Shown here: positions 17,192 through 26,491 of the stretch, piece by piece
Position numbering within the stretch: the stretch's first letter is position 1
Layout: the number at the start of each line of letters is the position of its first letter
Notes under the pieces: model-generated
What the model was told of the DNA's origin: nothing
What the model saw: the letters and a program-made list of their open reading frames with translations, nothing else
The model's database searches: none
Program-made: the position numbers and the translations under genes
Origin: Caloranaerobacter sp050286925
GTDB lineage: Bacteria > Bacillota > Clostridia > Tissierellales > Thermohalobacteraceae
Direction: 5' to 3'
NCBI RefSeq assembly: GCF_050286925.1
Contig: NZ_JBFWFX010000011.1
Span: forward strand, 1 to 64,000
Length of the DNA: 64,000 nt

Positions 17192-17663
17192 TACTTAAAT
17201 TAGTTAGTTGCAAAACTTTATAATTCTAATATACAACTAATTGGTTTTACAACTATTATATATTATACATAATATTATGAGTAGCATAGTAATAACCATA
17301 GATTTTTATTTAAAAAATTCAATTTTTTTAATAAATTTACTTTTTTAATTTAAACCTAAATTTTTGCTTTATATTTTACTCTGCTTTGTGTAGACCTTAT
17401 CATCAAATTATTTCAAAGCTCTGCTCTCATTGTTGTTTTTCGCCAATTTAAAGTATATTCGCTATTTATGTTTTATTATACTATTTCTCAAGCAATGTTT
17501 TAATTGTTGTATGCCTTTCTACTCCTAGCACCTTTCTTTTTTATCTTTTGCAATTTTATTCTATTTAACTACAAAGAAAATATTTTTAGAATACTATATA
17601 AGGAATTTTTTACCATAAAATAACTATTTTAAAACGCTTGAGAAAAATCCTTAATTTTTATAT
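17192..17663. other. AT-rich intergenic region with no recognised gene
   Basis: About 470 bases between the kinase gene and the end of the pyruvate:ferredoxin oxidoreductase gene. The right-hand promoter of the kinase gene must lie near 17200-17300, where TTGTAA and TATTAG-like boxes occur on the minus strand. Read on the minus strand, 17430-17535 can be translated as short pieces such as VERHTTIKTLLEK interrupted by stops. This could be a decayed gene, but I could not assign it. Confidence 0.4.
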
Positions 17664-17698
17664 AAAAAGTCGAGCAGTTTAATCTATGCCCGACCTTT
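17664..17698 (-). terminator. terminator after pyruvate:ferredoxin oxidoreductase gene
   Basis: Hairpin GTCGGGCA/TGCTCGAC on the minus strand (one G-U pair) followed by TTTTT, four bases past the stop codon. Confidence 0.85.
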
Positions 17699-17702
17699 CT
17701 TT

Positions 17703-20700
17703 TTAATATTCCATAGCTGCCATACGCTTGTATGTTTCGTATCTTTCTTTTGCATCTTTTTCCGCTTTTTCGAAAAGTTCTTCAGCTATTTCTGGGAATG
17801 AGTTCATGAGTGAAGTATATCTTACTTCGCCTTTCAAAAACTCTTTAAAATCAGCTGTCGGTTCCTTAGAATCTAGGATAAATGGATTCTTACCTTGTTC
17901 TTTAAGCATTGGGTTGTATCTCCATAAATGCCAGTATCCTGCTTCAACAGCCTTCTTAGTTCGTTCTTGAGTTTTACCCATTCCTGCTTTAATACCATGA
18001 TTGATACATGGAGCATAAGCTATGATTAATGACGGTCCATCGTAGCTCTCAGCTTCTTGAATAGCCTTCATGAATTGGTTCTTATCTGCTCCCATACCGA
18101 CTTGAGCTACATATACATATCCGTAAGTAGTAGCTATCATACCAAGGTCTTTTTTCTTAACCTTCTTACCTGATGCAGCAAATTTAGCAACAGCTGCTGT
18201 TGGCGTAGCCTTAGATGACTGTCCTCCAGTATTAGAATATACCTCAGTATCGAATACTAATATGTTTACATTCTCACCTGAAGCCAATACATGGTCAAGT
18301 CCACCGTAACCGATATCATATGCCCATCCATCTCCACCAACAATCCATACAGACTTCTTAATTAGATAATCTTTCTTTTCTTCGATTTCTTTAAGGATTG
18401 CTTTAACTCTTTCATCTTCTACATTATTATTATTTAATACTTTCAATATTTCTAATGTAGCAGCCTTAGAACCTTTAGCGTCTTCTTTGTTTTCAAGCCA
18501 TGCCTTAAATGGAGCTTTAATATTTTCATCTATATTAAGCTTAACTAATTCCTTCATCAATTCTTCTAATCTATTTCTCATTTGCTTGATTGCCAATGCT
18601 ATACCATATCCATATTCTGCGTTGTCTTCGAACAGTGAGTTAGCCCAAGCTGGACCTTTACCTTCTTTATTAGTACAATATGGAGTTGAAGGAGCTGAAG
18701 CACCCCAAATTGAAGAACAACCTGTAGCATTAGCTATAACCATTCTATCTCCAAATAATTGAGTTATAACTTTGATATATGGAGTTTCCCCACAACCTGC
18801 ACAAGCTCCTGAGAACTCAAATAATGGCTGTGCAAATTGGCTTCCCTTAACTGTCCCGGTAGACATTAAATTATCTTTATAAGTTACATTATTTATTGCA
18901 TAATTCCAGTTTGGAACTTCTTTTTCCACTTGAGTTTCAAGTGGCTTCATTACTAATGCTTTATTCTTAGCTGGACAAATGTCGGCACAGTTTCCACAGC
19001 CTGCACAATCAAGAGTACTTACCTGTATTCTGAACTCAAGTCCTTCAAATCCTTTCCCTATAGCTTTAATAGTTTCGAAGGTTTCAGGCGCATTTGCTTT
19101 CTCCTCTTCATTTAATAAAAATGGTCTGATTGCAGCATGTGGACATACGAATGAACATTGATTACATTGGATACAGTTTTCCTTAATCCATTCTGGAACA
19201 TTCACACCTATGCCACGTTTTTCATATGCTGCTGTTCCTTGTGGAAAAGTACCGTCTTCTCTACCTACAAAAGTACTTACAGGTAGTGAATCTCCCTCTT
19301 GTTTATTCATAGGAATCAATACCTTTTCTATAAACTCAGGAACTTCTTTAGTCACAGCTGCTTCTTCCTCTGCAGTAGCAAACTTCCAGCTTTCTGGTAT
19401 TTCAACTTTCACTAAGCTGTTTACACCTCTATCAACAGCTTCATAGTTCATTTTAACTACTTTTTCACCTTTCTTACCATAAGTCTTAACGATAGCATCC
19501 TTTAAGTACTTAATAGCAACTTCAACGGGAATAACCTTTGCTAGCTTGAAAAAAGCAGCTTGCATTATCATGTTAATTCTATTACCAAGTCCTATTTCTT
19601 GAGCTATATCAGTAGCATTGATGATATAGAAATCTATATTGTTATCTGCCAAGTATTTTTTCATTGAAGCAGGTAATTTTTCTTCTAATTCTTCTACTGA
19701 CCATTTGCAATTAAGTACAAATGTACCACCTGGTTTTAATCCCTTTAATATATCATATTGCCCAACATATGCTTGGTTATGACACGCAACATAGTCAGCT
19801 TCATCTATTAAGTAAGTAGATCTAATAGGCTTCTTACCAAATCTTAAGTGAGAAATTGTAACTCCACCAGACTTCTTAGAATCATAAGAGAAGTAACCTT
19901 GAACATAGAGATCAGTATTATCACCGATTATCTTGATAGCATTTTTGTTAGCTCCAACAGTTCCATCTGAACCAAGTCCCCAAAACTTACATCTTACAGT
20001 TCCTTCAGGCTCAGTAACAATGTGGTCTTTAACTTCTAATGAAAGGTTAGTAACATCATCTACTATACCTATAGTAAATCCATTTTTTGGATTGTCTGAC
20101 TTTAAGTTGTCAAATACTGCCTTAATTTGTGAAGGTGTAGTATCTTTAGAACCTAATCCATAACGTCCACCTATTACTAACGGAGCATTCTCCTTATCGT
20201 AAAACAATGTACGTACATCTTGATATAATGGTTCTCCTAAAGAACCAGGTTCTTTAGTTCTGTCAAGTACTGCTATTCTCTTAACAGTTTTTGGTAATAC
20301 ATTAAAGAAGTATTTTTCTGAGAAAGGTCTATATAGACGAACTTTAATTAAACCAACCTTTTCTCCCTTTGATAATAAGTAATCAATAGTTTCTTCTATA
20401 GTTTCTATAACTGAACCCATAGCAACTATTATGTACTCAGCATCTTCTGCACCATAGTAATTGAATGGTCTATAGTCTCTACCAGTAATCTTACTTATTT
20501 CAGCCATGTAGTTAGCAACTACATCTGGTACTTTCTGATAAAATTTATTTGATGCTTCTCTAGCTTGGAAAAATATATCTGGATTTTGTGCAGTACCTCT
20601 AGTTATAGGATGTTCAGGATTTAATGCTCTCTTTCTAAACTCATTTACAGCTTCAAAATCAATAAGTTTTGCAAAATCTTCATAATCAATAAGTTCAATC

Positions 20701-21248
20701 TTTTGAATTTCGTGAGAAGTTCTAAACCCATCAAAGAAATGTAAAAATGGAACTCTTGTCTTAATAGCACTAAGATGTGCGACTCCACCTAAATCCATAA
20801 CTTCTTGCACACTACCTGATGCAAGTAATGCAAAACCAGTTTGTCTTGTGGCCATTACATCTGAATGATCACCAAAAATTGATAATGCATGGCTTGCTAC
20901 AGCACGTGCGCTTACATGAAATACCCCAGGTAACAATTCACCTGCTATTTTATACATATTTGGTATCATTAAAAGTAACCCTTGTGAAGCTGTAAATGTA
21001 GTAGTAAGTGCTCCACCTTGTAGCGAACCGTGTACAGCACCTGCTGCACCAGCTTCAGATTGTAATTCTGTTACTTGAACAGTCTGACCAAAAATATTTT
21101 TCTTTCCATTAATTGACCATTCATCAACATATTCTGCCATCGGTGATGATGGTGTGATTGGATAGATAGCTGCAATATCAGTAAATGCGTATGCAACATA
21201 TGCAGCAGCCATATTACCATCCATAGTTTTCATAACCTTTTTTGCCAT
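17703..21248 (-). CDS. nifJ: pyruvate:ferredoxin (flavodoxin) oxidoreductase
   Basis: Single-chain enzyme of 1181 residues, the full family length. It cleaves pyruvate with CoA to acetyl-CoA and CO2, passing electrons to ferredoxin: the central step of anaerobic pyruvate metabolism. Domains in order are an N-terminal TPP-enzyme domain (AIYPITPSSPMAEYVDEW), a transketolase C-like domain, the gamma domain, a two-cluster ferredoxin domain (CIQCNQCSFVCPHAA and CAGCGNCADICPAKN), then the C-terminal TPP-binding domain with proximal-cluster CAGCGETPY, GDGWAYDIGYGG and NTGGQSSKATP. The start is the ATG at 21248 after AAGGGGGTC. It is a monocistronic unit with its own terminator. It should provide the reductant pool in this organism and links to the pyruvate-type transporter at 41286. 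Confidence 0.97.
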   Translation of the reverse strand: MAKKVMKTMDGNMAAAYVAYAFTDIAAIYPITPSSPMAEYVDEWSINGKKNIFGQTVQVTELQSEAGAAGAVHGSLQGGALTTTFTASQGLLLMIPNMYKIAGELLPGVFHVSARAVASHALSIFGDHSDVMATRQTGFALLASGSVQEVMDLGGVAHLSAIKTRVPFLHFFDGFRTSHEIQKIELIDYEDFAKLIDFEAVNEFRKRALNPEHPITRGTAQNPDIFFQAREASNKFYQKVPDVVANYMAEISKITGRDYRPFNYYGAEDAEYIIVAMGSVIETIEETIDYLLSKGEKVGLIKVRLYRPFSEKYFFNVLPKTVKRIAVLDRTKEPGSLGEPLYQDVRTLFYDKENAPLVIGGRYGLGSKDTTPSQIKAVFDNLKSDNPKNGFTIGIVDDVTNLSLEVKDHIVTEPEGTVRCKFWGLGSDGTVGANKNAIKIIGDNTDLYVQGYFSYDSKKSGGVTISHLRFGKKPIRSTYLIDEADYVACHNQAYVGQYDILKGLKPGGTFVLNCKWSVEELEEKLPASMKKYLADNNIDFYIINATDIAQEIGLGNRINMIMQAAFFKLAKVIPVEVAIKYLKDAIVKTYGKKGEKVVKMNYEAVDRGVNSLVKVEIPESWKFATAEEEAAVTKEVPEFIEKVLIPMNKQEGDSLPVSTFVGREDGTFPQGTAAYEKRGIGVNVPEWIKENCIQCNQCSFVCPHAAIRPFLLNEEEKANAPETFETIKAIGKGFEGLEFRIQVSTLDCAGCGNCADICPAKNKALVMKPLETQVEKEVPNWNYAINNVTYKDNLMSTGTVKGSQFAQPLFEFSGACAGCGETPYIKVITQLFGDRMVIANATGCSSIWGASAPSTPYCTNKEGKGPAWANSLFEDNAEYGYGIALAIKQMRNRLEELMKELVKLNIDENIKAPFKAWLENKEDAKGSKAATLEILKVLNNNNVEDERVKAILKEIEEKKDYLIKKSVWIVGGDGWAYDIGYGGLDHVLASGENVNILVFDTEVYSNTGGQSSKATPTAAVAKFAASGKKVKKKDLGMIATTYGYVYVAQVGMGADKNQFMKAIQEAESYDGPSLIIAYAPCINHGIKAGMGKTQERTKKAVEAGYWHLWRYNPMLKEQGKNPFILDSKEPTADFKEFLKGEVRYTSLMNSFPEIAEELFEKAEKDAKERYETYKRMAAMEY

Positions 21249-21350
21249 GTTTTTGACCCCCTTATTTATAATAAGCAAAAAAGCTTTTTCTCAAATTAAT
21301 AAAACCCACTACAATTCATACCCTGATTTTTTAGTATATAACATACTTTT

Positions 21351-21383
21351 AAAAAAAATAGTTCCTGTAACCAGGAACTATTT
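21351..21383 (-). terminator. terminator overlapping end of CBS-domain gene
   Basis: Eleven-pair hairpin AATAGTTCCTG/CAGGAACTATT with loop GTTA on the minus strand, followed by a T-run; the stem contains the stop codon of the CBS gene. Confidence 0.85.
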
Positions 21384-21806
21384 CATTGGTCTGCTTGGTT
21401 CTGAAATACTTGATAATGCGTCTCCTGCTTCATTTACATATATATCTCTTACAGCAAGGTCACCAATTGATAATATACCTACAAGTTTACCATTTTCAAC
21501 AACAGGAAGTCGTCTAATTTGATTATCAGCCATAATTCTTGCTGCTTCGTGAATATCTGTATCTGGAGAAACAGAAACTACATTTCTTGTCATAACGCTT
21601 GATACAGGTGCAGAATTGTCGCTTCCAGATGTTAATCCTCTAACAACAATATCCCTATCTGTTACTATACCAATAGGTCTGTTAGAACTATCACATACTG
21701 GAATAGAACCAACGTTTAAACTTTTCATCTGGTCTGCTACTTCTTTTATGGTACTATTTTCCCTAGCAACTGAAACATTAGTAGTCATTACCTCTCTTAC
21801 CTTCAA
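21378..21806 (-). CDS. CBS-domain pair protein
   Basis: 142 residues made of two CBS motifs and little else. CBS1 is MKVREVMTTNVSVARENST through IPVCDSSNRPIGIVTDRDIV; CBS2 is VSSVMTRNVVSVSPDTDIH through RLPVVENGKLVGILSIGDLA. Such pairs form a Bateman module that binds adenine nucleotides or related ligands. Free-standing versions act as energy-state sensors; the partner here is unknown. The TTG at 21806 is nine bases after GGAGG, whereas the GTG at 21815 touches that site, so I prefer the TTG. The gene ends about 130 bases before the pyruvate:ferredoxin oxidoreductase start, with a terminator between them, so the two are separate units. Confidence 0.88.
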   Translation of the reverse strand: MKVREVMTTNVSVARENSTIKEVADQMKSLNVGSIPVCDSSNRPIGIVTDRDIVVRGLTSGSDNSAPVSSVMTRNVVSVSPDTDIHEAARIMADNQIRRLPVVENGKLVGILSIGDLAVRDIYVNEAGDALSSISEPSRPMK

Positions 21807-21891
21807 ACTTTTCACCCTCCTTGTGATTACTCACAATTAGGATATGCAAAAATTTATTTTTTAAACATAGAACAAAATTCTTGATTTAAAA

Positions 21892-22860
21892 TCAACTAAA
21901 TAAATCTTTAATAATTTTTTTATATAACTCATCTAAATTAGCAATAAAACTTTTACCATTTAAATATGATAAGTAATCATCTAATCCATTAAACTCTATC
22001 TTATATGAATGTAAAAATTGACTATCTAAATTATATTCTTCCTTAAAAAATCTATTTGTAATAACATCTCCATATTTTGTGTCCCCTATAATAGGATGTC
22101 CTAAATAAGATAAATGAGCCCTGATTTGATGTGTTCTTCCAGTAATTAAATTTATCTCAAGTAAACTATATTTATCATTGCTTTTCAAAACTTTTATCCC
22201 TGTTTCAATCTTTTTTGCCCCGTTTACATAATCTTGAAAAATATTTGCTTTATTTTTTTTCGCATCCTTTAACATATAGCCTTTTACATTAAAATCTTTT
22301 TCTATTTTTCCTTTAACAATACATTTATAATATTTTTTTATTTTTTTCTCTCTTATAGCTTTATTAATTAATTGTAATGCTGTAAAATTTTTAGCTCCAA
22401 TTATAATCCCACTTGTATTTCTATCTAGTCTATTACATATAGATGGTACAAAAGTCTTCTCTTCATTAGGATTATATTCACCTTTACTGTATAAATAACT
22501 TATTAGCATATTTACAACATCATTTTTACTATCTGCTCTATCAGAATGTGATAATAATCCTTTAGGTTTATTTATTAAAATAATATTTTCATCCTCATAT
22601 ACTATATCTATGTCTACTTTATTGTTTTCTATTTTAATTTCTTCTTTAAATTTATTTATAGTATCTTCAGCTAAATATAAACTTAATACATCTCCTTCTT
22701 TAAGAATATCATTTGGTTTTGCTTTCTTACCGTTTAGCTTTATTCTTTTTTTTCTCAGCATTTTATATATAAATCCTTTAGAAGCTCTAGGCATATATTT
22801 TTTTAAAAATCTATCTAATCTTTGATTACTTTCATTTTTACTTATTGTTATCTCTTTCAT
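21892..22860 (-). CDS. RluA-family 23S rRNA-type pseudouridine synthase
   Basis: 322 residues from the ATG at 22860, six bases after AGGAG. An N-terminal S4 RNA-binding domain (NQRLDRFLKKYMP, ...FIYKMLRKKRIKLNGKKAKPNDILKEGD) precedes the catalytic domain with INKPKGLLSH, catalytic Asp in CNRLDRNTSGI, and GRTHQIRAHLSYLGHPIIGDTKYG. These are hallmarks of the RluA/RluC/RluD group, which isomerises uridine to pseudouridine in 23S rRNA. The exact target base (RluC- or RluD-like) cannot be assigned from motifs. Confidence 0.9.
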   Translation of the reverse strand: MKEITISKNESNQRLDRFLKKYMPRASKGFIYKMLRKKRIKLNGKKAKPNDILKEGDVLSLYLAEDTINKFKEEIKIENNKVDIDIVYEDENIILINKPKGLLSHSDRADSKNDVVNMLISYLYSKGEYNPNEEKTFVPSICNRLDRNTSGIIIGAKNFTALQLINKAIREKKIKKYYKCIVKGKIEKDFNVKGYMLKDAKKNKANIFQDYVNGAKKIETGIKVLKSNDKYSLLEINLITGRTHQIRAHLSYLGHPIIGDTKYGDVITNRFFKEEYNLDSQFLHSYKIEFNGLDDYLSYLNGKSFIANLDELYKKIIKDLFS

Positions 22861-22990
22861 ACTCGTCTCCTTTCTCATTTGTATAATAAACTATTTAAAC
22901 ATTATTTCTTTCAATTGTCAACAAATTACAACTCTATATCAGTTCTATTTATTGAAATTATACCACCTAATATGATATCATTTTGTTAGG

Positions 22991-23109
22991 ACAAAATCTT
23001 CGATTTAAATAAATCGTTAAGGAAGATTTTGCCTATATTCATTACAAAAATTATATTTAAAAATATTTACAATATTAATAAGATATATAATTTTCTATGG
23101 ATTATAAAA
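22991..23109 (+). repeat. dispersed hairpin repeat, copy R1
   Basis: Begins ACAAAATCTTCGATTTAAAT, with the returning arm GAAGATTTTG at about 23022-23031. It then carries a tail, ATTATATTTAAAAATATTTAC ... TATGGATTATAAAA, that also appears in the copy at 53224-53421. Its right end overlaps the region just before the MltG-like gene. Confidence 0.6.
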
Positions 23110-23129
23110 TAATATTTGGGGTGACTAAA

Positions 23130-23669
23130 TTGAACAGCTTTTTTGAAAAATTTAAAGACTTTTTGTACGATATCATAGACTACATAATAATAATTGGTAT
23201 TACAGTTATAGTTATTGGAATCATAGGTTGGAGATTAGATATTCTGTTTGCAGATAATACAGTAAAAACTCCAATAATTAGCTCTGAAGTCGTAAGCAAT
23301 AATGATAATAATGCATCTATTAACAAAAATACTTCTACTTCTACGGATACAACAGATAATACTGAAGTAAATAATTCAGCTCAAAATAATAACCAAAACG
23401 ACCAAATAGACTCTAATAAACCTGACAAAAATACAAATTCAAACAATACACAAAATACTAAAATAGTTATTATTAACATACCAAAAGGTTCTTTAGGTCC
23501 TACTATCGCCGATATATTATTAAGAGAAGGTTTAATTGACAGCAAAACCGAATTTTTAAACAGAGCTAAAGAATTAAAACTTGATACAAAACTTAAAGCA
23601 GGTAGCTTTAAAATTGAAAGCAATAGCTCATTAGATAAAATAATAAAAATTATCGCAGGAGTAATTTAG
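23130..23669 (+). CDS. MltG/YceG-like N-terminal domain membrane protein without catalytic domain
   Basis: 179 residues from the TTG at 23130, five bases after GGGGTGA; an in-frame ATG at 23097 lies in the preceding repeat. One membrane span (residues about 17-38) is followed by a long low-complexity Asn/Thr/Ser/Asp linker (residues 55-115). A C-terminal 60-residue domain begins VIINIPKGSLGPTIADILLREG and ends KAGSFKIESNSSLDKIIKIIAG. The end domain looks like the LysM-like first subdomain of endolytic transglycosylase MltG (YceG), with the same bipartite G-s-x3-ia-x2-L and l-x-aG-x-y pattern, but the catalytic domain is absent. It may bind nascent glycan strands without cutting them. Such short YceG-like proteins are common in clostridia; function is inference. 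Confidence 0.6.
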   Translation: MNSFFEKFKDFLYDIIDYIIIIGITVIVIGIIGWRLDILFADNTVKTPIISSEVVSNNDNNASINKNTSTSTDTTDNTEVNNSAQNNNQNDQIDSNKPDKNTNSNNTQNTKIVIINIPKGSLGPTIADILLREGLIDSKTEFLNRAKELKLDTKLKAGSFKIESNSSLDKIIKIIAGVI

Positions 23670-23731
23670 AACCTAATCATTTATTGTAACCACTTTTAAA
23701 ACAAACTATAAAACTAGACTAGTAGCTATGG

Positions 23732-23777
23732 GCTAACAGCTAACAGTTTGCAATTGTTAGCTGTTAGCTCTTTTTTT
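23732..23777 (+). terminator. terminator after MltG-like gene
   Basis: Perfect 14-pair stem (23732-23745 with 23755-23768), nine-base loop, then TTTTTTT at 23771-23777 on the plus strand. Confidence 0.9.
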
Positions 23778-23781
23778 ATTG

Positions 23782-24435
23782 CTAAAATCTAAGATATGAA
23801 TTTCCATCTAATGGTATTAATACTTGTAATGATGGCTCTTGCCTTGACGATCCTATAAAATATATTGAATAGAATTTATCTGATGATAATGATGCATTTG
23901 GAACATATAAAATTCTTTTATTAGTTGCTGCTAAATAAATATCAAAGTTATAGGTTGCAGGAGATAACAAAATATAATTCGTTATTTGCTTATAACCTAT
24001 ATTAGAAAACAAAAGAGCACCATTAGAAAGCCTAACATCTACTGGTGGTGTATCTGGTGATAGGTGAATAAATCTTAAACATACTTTCCCCATCGGTATA
24101 GGCAATCTCGGATCTAAAATAGGATATAAAGATATATCTTCTAACTTTCCAATAACCGATACAGTAAAAATAGAACCTGGTAGAATGTTTATATCTGTAT
24201 CGATTAAAACCTTGGTTCTGTTACCTGCTGGAAAAACTTTAATATTATATCTACCATGATAAACAGGAAAATATTCTGTAAAATCTTTATAAGAAAGATT
24301 TGTAGATACATCTTTGTTATTCATTAGAATATCTATATTAGATGTGCCTGGAGAAGCATGTAAAAAACGTACGTATGAATGCATCCTATACATAGGATTG
24401 TAGCAAAAATTTAAATTTGACCAACATTCATACAT
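23782..24435 (-). CDS. DUF4397-domain protein
   Basis: 217 residues from the ATG at 24435 after GGGAGATG. Two tandem beta-sandwich-like halves share the DUF4397 pattern: SYVRFLHASPGTSNIDILMNNK in the first and VCLRFIHLSPDTPPVDVRLSNG in the second, each followed by a Y-x-V-x-PAG/SPAT strand (GRYNIKVFPAG, ATYNFDIYLA). DUF4397 proteins are often exported or spore-associated in Firmicutes. Here there is no signal peptide; the N-terminus is short and Cys-containing (MYECWSNLNFCYNP), so a cytoplasmic or spore-coat location is possible. Function is unknown; the family is clear from the repeated motif. Confidence 0.8.
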   Translation of the reverse strand: MYECWSNLNFCYNPMYRMHSYVRFLHASPGTSNIDILMNNKDVSTNLSYKDFTEYFPVYHGRYNIKVFPAGNRTKVLIDTDINILPGSIFTVSVIGKLEDISLYPILDPRLPIPMGKVCLRFIHLSPDTPPVDVRLSNGALLFSNIGYKQITNYILLSPATYNFDIYLAATNKRILYVPNASLSSDKFYSIYFIGSSRQEPSLQVLIPLDGNSYLRF

Positions 24436-24451
24436 CTAAAATCATCTCCCT

Positions 24452-24503
24452 AAAAAAAGAATTTACCTACTGCTAGTACAATATATGCAGTAGGTAAATT
24501 TTT
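24452..24503 (-). terminator. hairpin terminator after 24508-25059 gene (T-runs on both strands)
   Basis: Fourteen-pair stem AATTTACCTACTGC (24460-24473) with 24487-24500, followed by seven T residues on the minus strand; the plus strand also has TTTTT after the stem, so it could stop transcription from either side. Confidence 0.8.
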
Positions 24504-24507
24504 GCAA

Positions 24508-25059
24508 CTAATATTTTTCATTTATATAACTATCAATTAATGATTTTCTTACGCCTTCAAAAAAAACACCTTCATCTTTAAGAATTTTTAAAAGCCATGG
24601 ACTTTTAGAATGTAAAATTGCATTTTCATAATCCTTTAAATCTATTTCATATAACTTATCCTTAAGAAATTTAGATTGCACTTTAATAAAATATGCTTCT
24701 ACATTCTTAAATTTTAAAAATCTTAGCAGCTTTAATGTAGCTCTATCCTTTAAGTTATAATAGTAATTTGCTTCATCAATACAAGCTCTATAATAATCAA
24801 AGTGCTTATTTTTCTTCTTTATATCCATTGCCGTCATATAATAATATTTTGCTAACATATTGTAGTACTGATAGTTATACATACCTTTTTCAAAACTATC
24901 TATTCTGCTAAATGGTTTAACATTCATTTTCTGTATATATTCAAAATTCAATTTTAAAAACTCTCTTTTAGTTATATCGCCATTAATATATTGAATAATA
25001 AGTGCATCTCTATGATTAAAAAACTTATCGAATAAACTCTCTCTTTTATAATATGCCAC
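24508..25059 (-). CDS. conserved hypothetical helical protein
   Basis: About 183 residues, rich in Lys, Tyr and Phe and predicted all-helical, with no signal peptide or membrane span. It begins MAYYKRESLFDKFFNHRDAL; the middle has YNYQYYNMLAKYYYMTAMDIKKK and the end FFEGVRKSLIDSYINEKY. I chose the GTG at 25059, six bases after AGGGTG; the GTG at 25068 lies inside that site. It resembles short clostridial proteins of unknown function, and I cannot name a family with confidence. It stands between the DUF4397 gene and the phosphatidylserine synthase gene, with a terminator after it. Confidence 0.6.
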   Translation of the reverse strand: MAYYKRESLFDKFFNHRDALIIQYINGDITKREFLKLNFEYIQKMNVKPFSRIDSFEKGMYNYQYYNMLAKYYYMTAMDIKKKNKHFDYYRACIDEANYYYNLKDRATLKLLRFLKFKNVEAYFIKVQSKFLKDKLYEIDLKDYENAILHSKSPWLLKILKDEGVFFEGVRKSLIDSYINEKY

Positions 25060-25146
25060 AACTAACACCCTATCTAATAATTGCTATTTAAACTGTAATT
25101 ATATATTAATTATATCATAATTCAAAAGCATCTTATTAGTAATAAT

Positions 25147-25662
25147 TTACCTCTTTTTTAATTTTATTTTATTGCTCACCATAGCATATGATAGTGTTAA
25201 CATTATAAATATTAAAACATATACGTTAATCTCATACTTTATTGTATATAAAGAAGTTATAGCCAATATGCCTCCTGATAAAGTTATCGGTATCCCAATA
25301 TATATACCATCAAAATCTATAGTATTATATCTTGCTAACCTGTAAGCTCCAGCAATAGCAAATAAAATTGTTATTATTATACCCAAAACACCTATATCAA
25401 TAAGCTGACTATGCCAAATTAATATTGACGGAGCAACTCCAAACGAAATTAAATCACACAGAGAATCTAATTCTTTACCGATACTTGAAGTTGCATTAAA
25501 CATTCTTGCTATTTTACCATCATATCTATCTAATAAAGCTGCTAATAAAATAAGTAAAGAAGAAATATAATAGTTTCCTTGAATAATATACAATATTGCC
25601 AATATTCCTAATGATAGATTTAAAAAAGTAAATAAATTTGGGATATACCCTTTAATTTTCAT
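25147..25662 (-). CDS. pssA: CDP-diacylglycerol-serine O-phosphatidyltransferase
   Basis: 171 residues with about five membrane spans, a type II (Gram-positive) phosphatidylserine synthase. The CDP-alcohol phosphotransferase signature DG-x2-AR-x8-G-x3-D-x3-D is present (DRYDGKIARMFNATSSIG, then KELDSLCD). Start ATG at 25662 lies inside the end of the decarboxylase gene. The next enzyme of the pathway, phosphatidylserine decarboxylase, is directly upstream and overlaps by 11 bases, so the two genes form a coupled unit for phosphatidylethanolamine synthesis from CDP-diacylglycerol and serine in the membrane. Confidence 0.92.
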   Translation of the reverse strand: MKIKGYIPNLFTFLNLSLGILAILYIIQGNYYISSLLILLAALLDRYDGKIARMFNATSSIGKELDSLCDLISFGVAPSILIWHSQLIDIGVLGIIITILFAIAGAYRLARYNTIDFDGIYIGIPITLSGGILAITSLYTIKYEINVYVLIFIMLTLSYAMVSNKIKLKKR

Positions 25663-26296
25663 CTTTAATCACTCCAATTACTGTTAATCCACCTTTTACG
25701 ATATCGCCTTCCTTAACTTTTAATTCTACTCTATCTATTGGAATTACAACTTCTGTACATGAACCAAATTTAATTAATCCATAAAGCTGGCCTTGCTGCA
25801 GAACATCTCCTATTTTAACCCAACTAACTATTCTCCTTGCAATAAAACCAGTAATCTGATGTACTAAAACTTTAATATTCCCATTATTTATCCCTATAGT
25901 ATTCCTCTCATTAATTTCAGAAGCATGACTTTTAAAAGCAGGTAAAAACTTTCCTGGTCTATAGTTAATATATTCAACTTTACCTGATATTGGAGTTCTG
26001 TTTACATGCACATTAAATAAAGATAAAAAAATACTTACTTTAACAGCTTTACATTTAAGATATTCATCTTCATCAATTTCAGTTATACTTAGAATTTTAC
26101 CATCTGCTGGTGATAAAATAATTTTATCATCTTTTTTTATTTTTCTAGGTGGATTTCTAAAAAAGAATGTTACAAATATCAAAAAAACAAACGGTATAAT
26201 TGCTGCATATATACTTATAAATCCAGTTATAATAGTAATAGCTAACAATAATAAAATATAAGGAAAGCCATCAGGTGAAATAATAAAATTCCTCAT
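25652..26296 (-). CDS. psd: phosphatidylserine decarboxylase, short form
   Basis: 214 residues, the short proenzyme type of Psd. One or two N-terminal membrane spans are followed by the catalytic core: LSPADGKILSI, FLSLFNVHVNRTPISGKVEY, FKSHASEINERNTI, QITGFIARRIVSW and the self-cleavage site IKFGSCTEV, where Ser becomes the pyruvoyl group and the alpha chain starts. The product is phosphatidylethanolamine. The gene is the first of a two-gene operon with pssA, starts with ATG after AAAGGGG, and together they imply that this organism makes phosphatidylethanolamine. Confidence 0.93.
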   Translation of the reverse strand: MRNFIISPDGFPYILLLLAITIITGFISIYAAIIPFVFLIFVTFFFRNPPRKIKKDDKIILSPADGKILSITEIDEDEYLKCKAVKVSIFLSLFNVHVNRTPISGKVEYINYRPGKFLPAFKSHASEINERNTIGINNGNIKVLVHQITGFIARRIVSWVKIGDVLQQGQLYGLIKFGSCTEVVIPIDRVELKVKEGDIVKGGLTVIGVIKDEN

Positions 26297-26491
26297 CTTA
26301 TACCCCTTTCTATTGTTTAAAATCAGTTAAAACTCTATAAATATACATTTATCCATTATATATCAAAACATAGAGTATAATCAAATTATAAATCATTTAT
26401 AATAAAACAATAAACAAAAATATCAATAACTAACTCTATTACTTTCAATAATTTACTATAAATGTATGTATATCTATATATGCAAATCACA

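Noticed and set aside
17430..17535. Possible decayed gene (peptide pieces such as VERHTTIKTLLEK) in the intergenic region
   Set aside because: Frames are cut by several stops and no domain or repeat could be matched; kept only as a note.
18487..20163. Several plus-strand frames inside the pyruvate:ferredoxin oxidoreductase gene
   Set aside because: Antisense shadows of a full-length, motif-rich enzyme.
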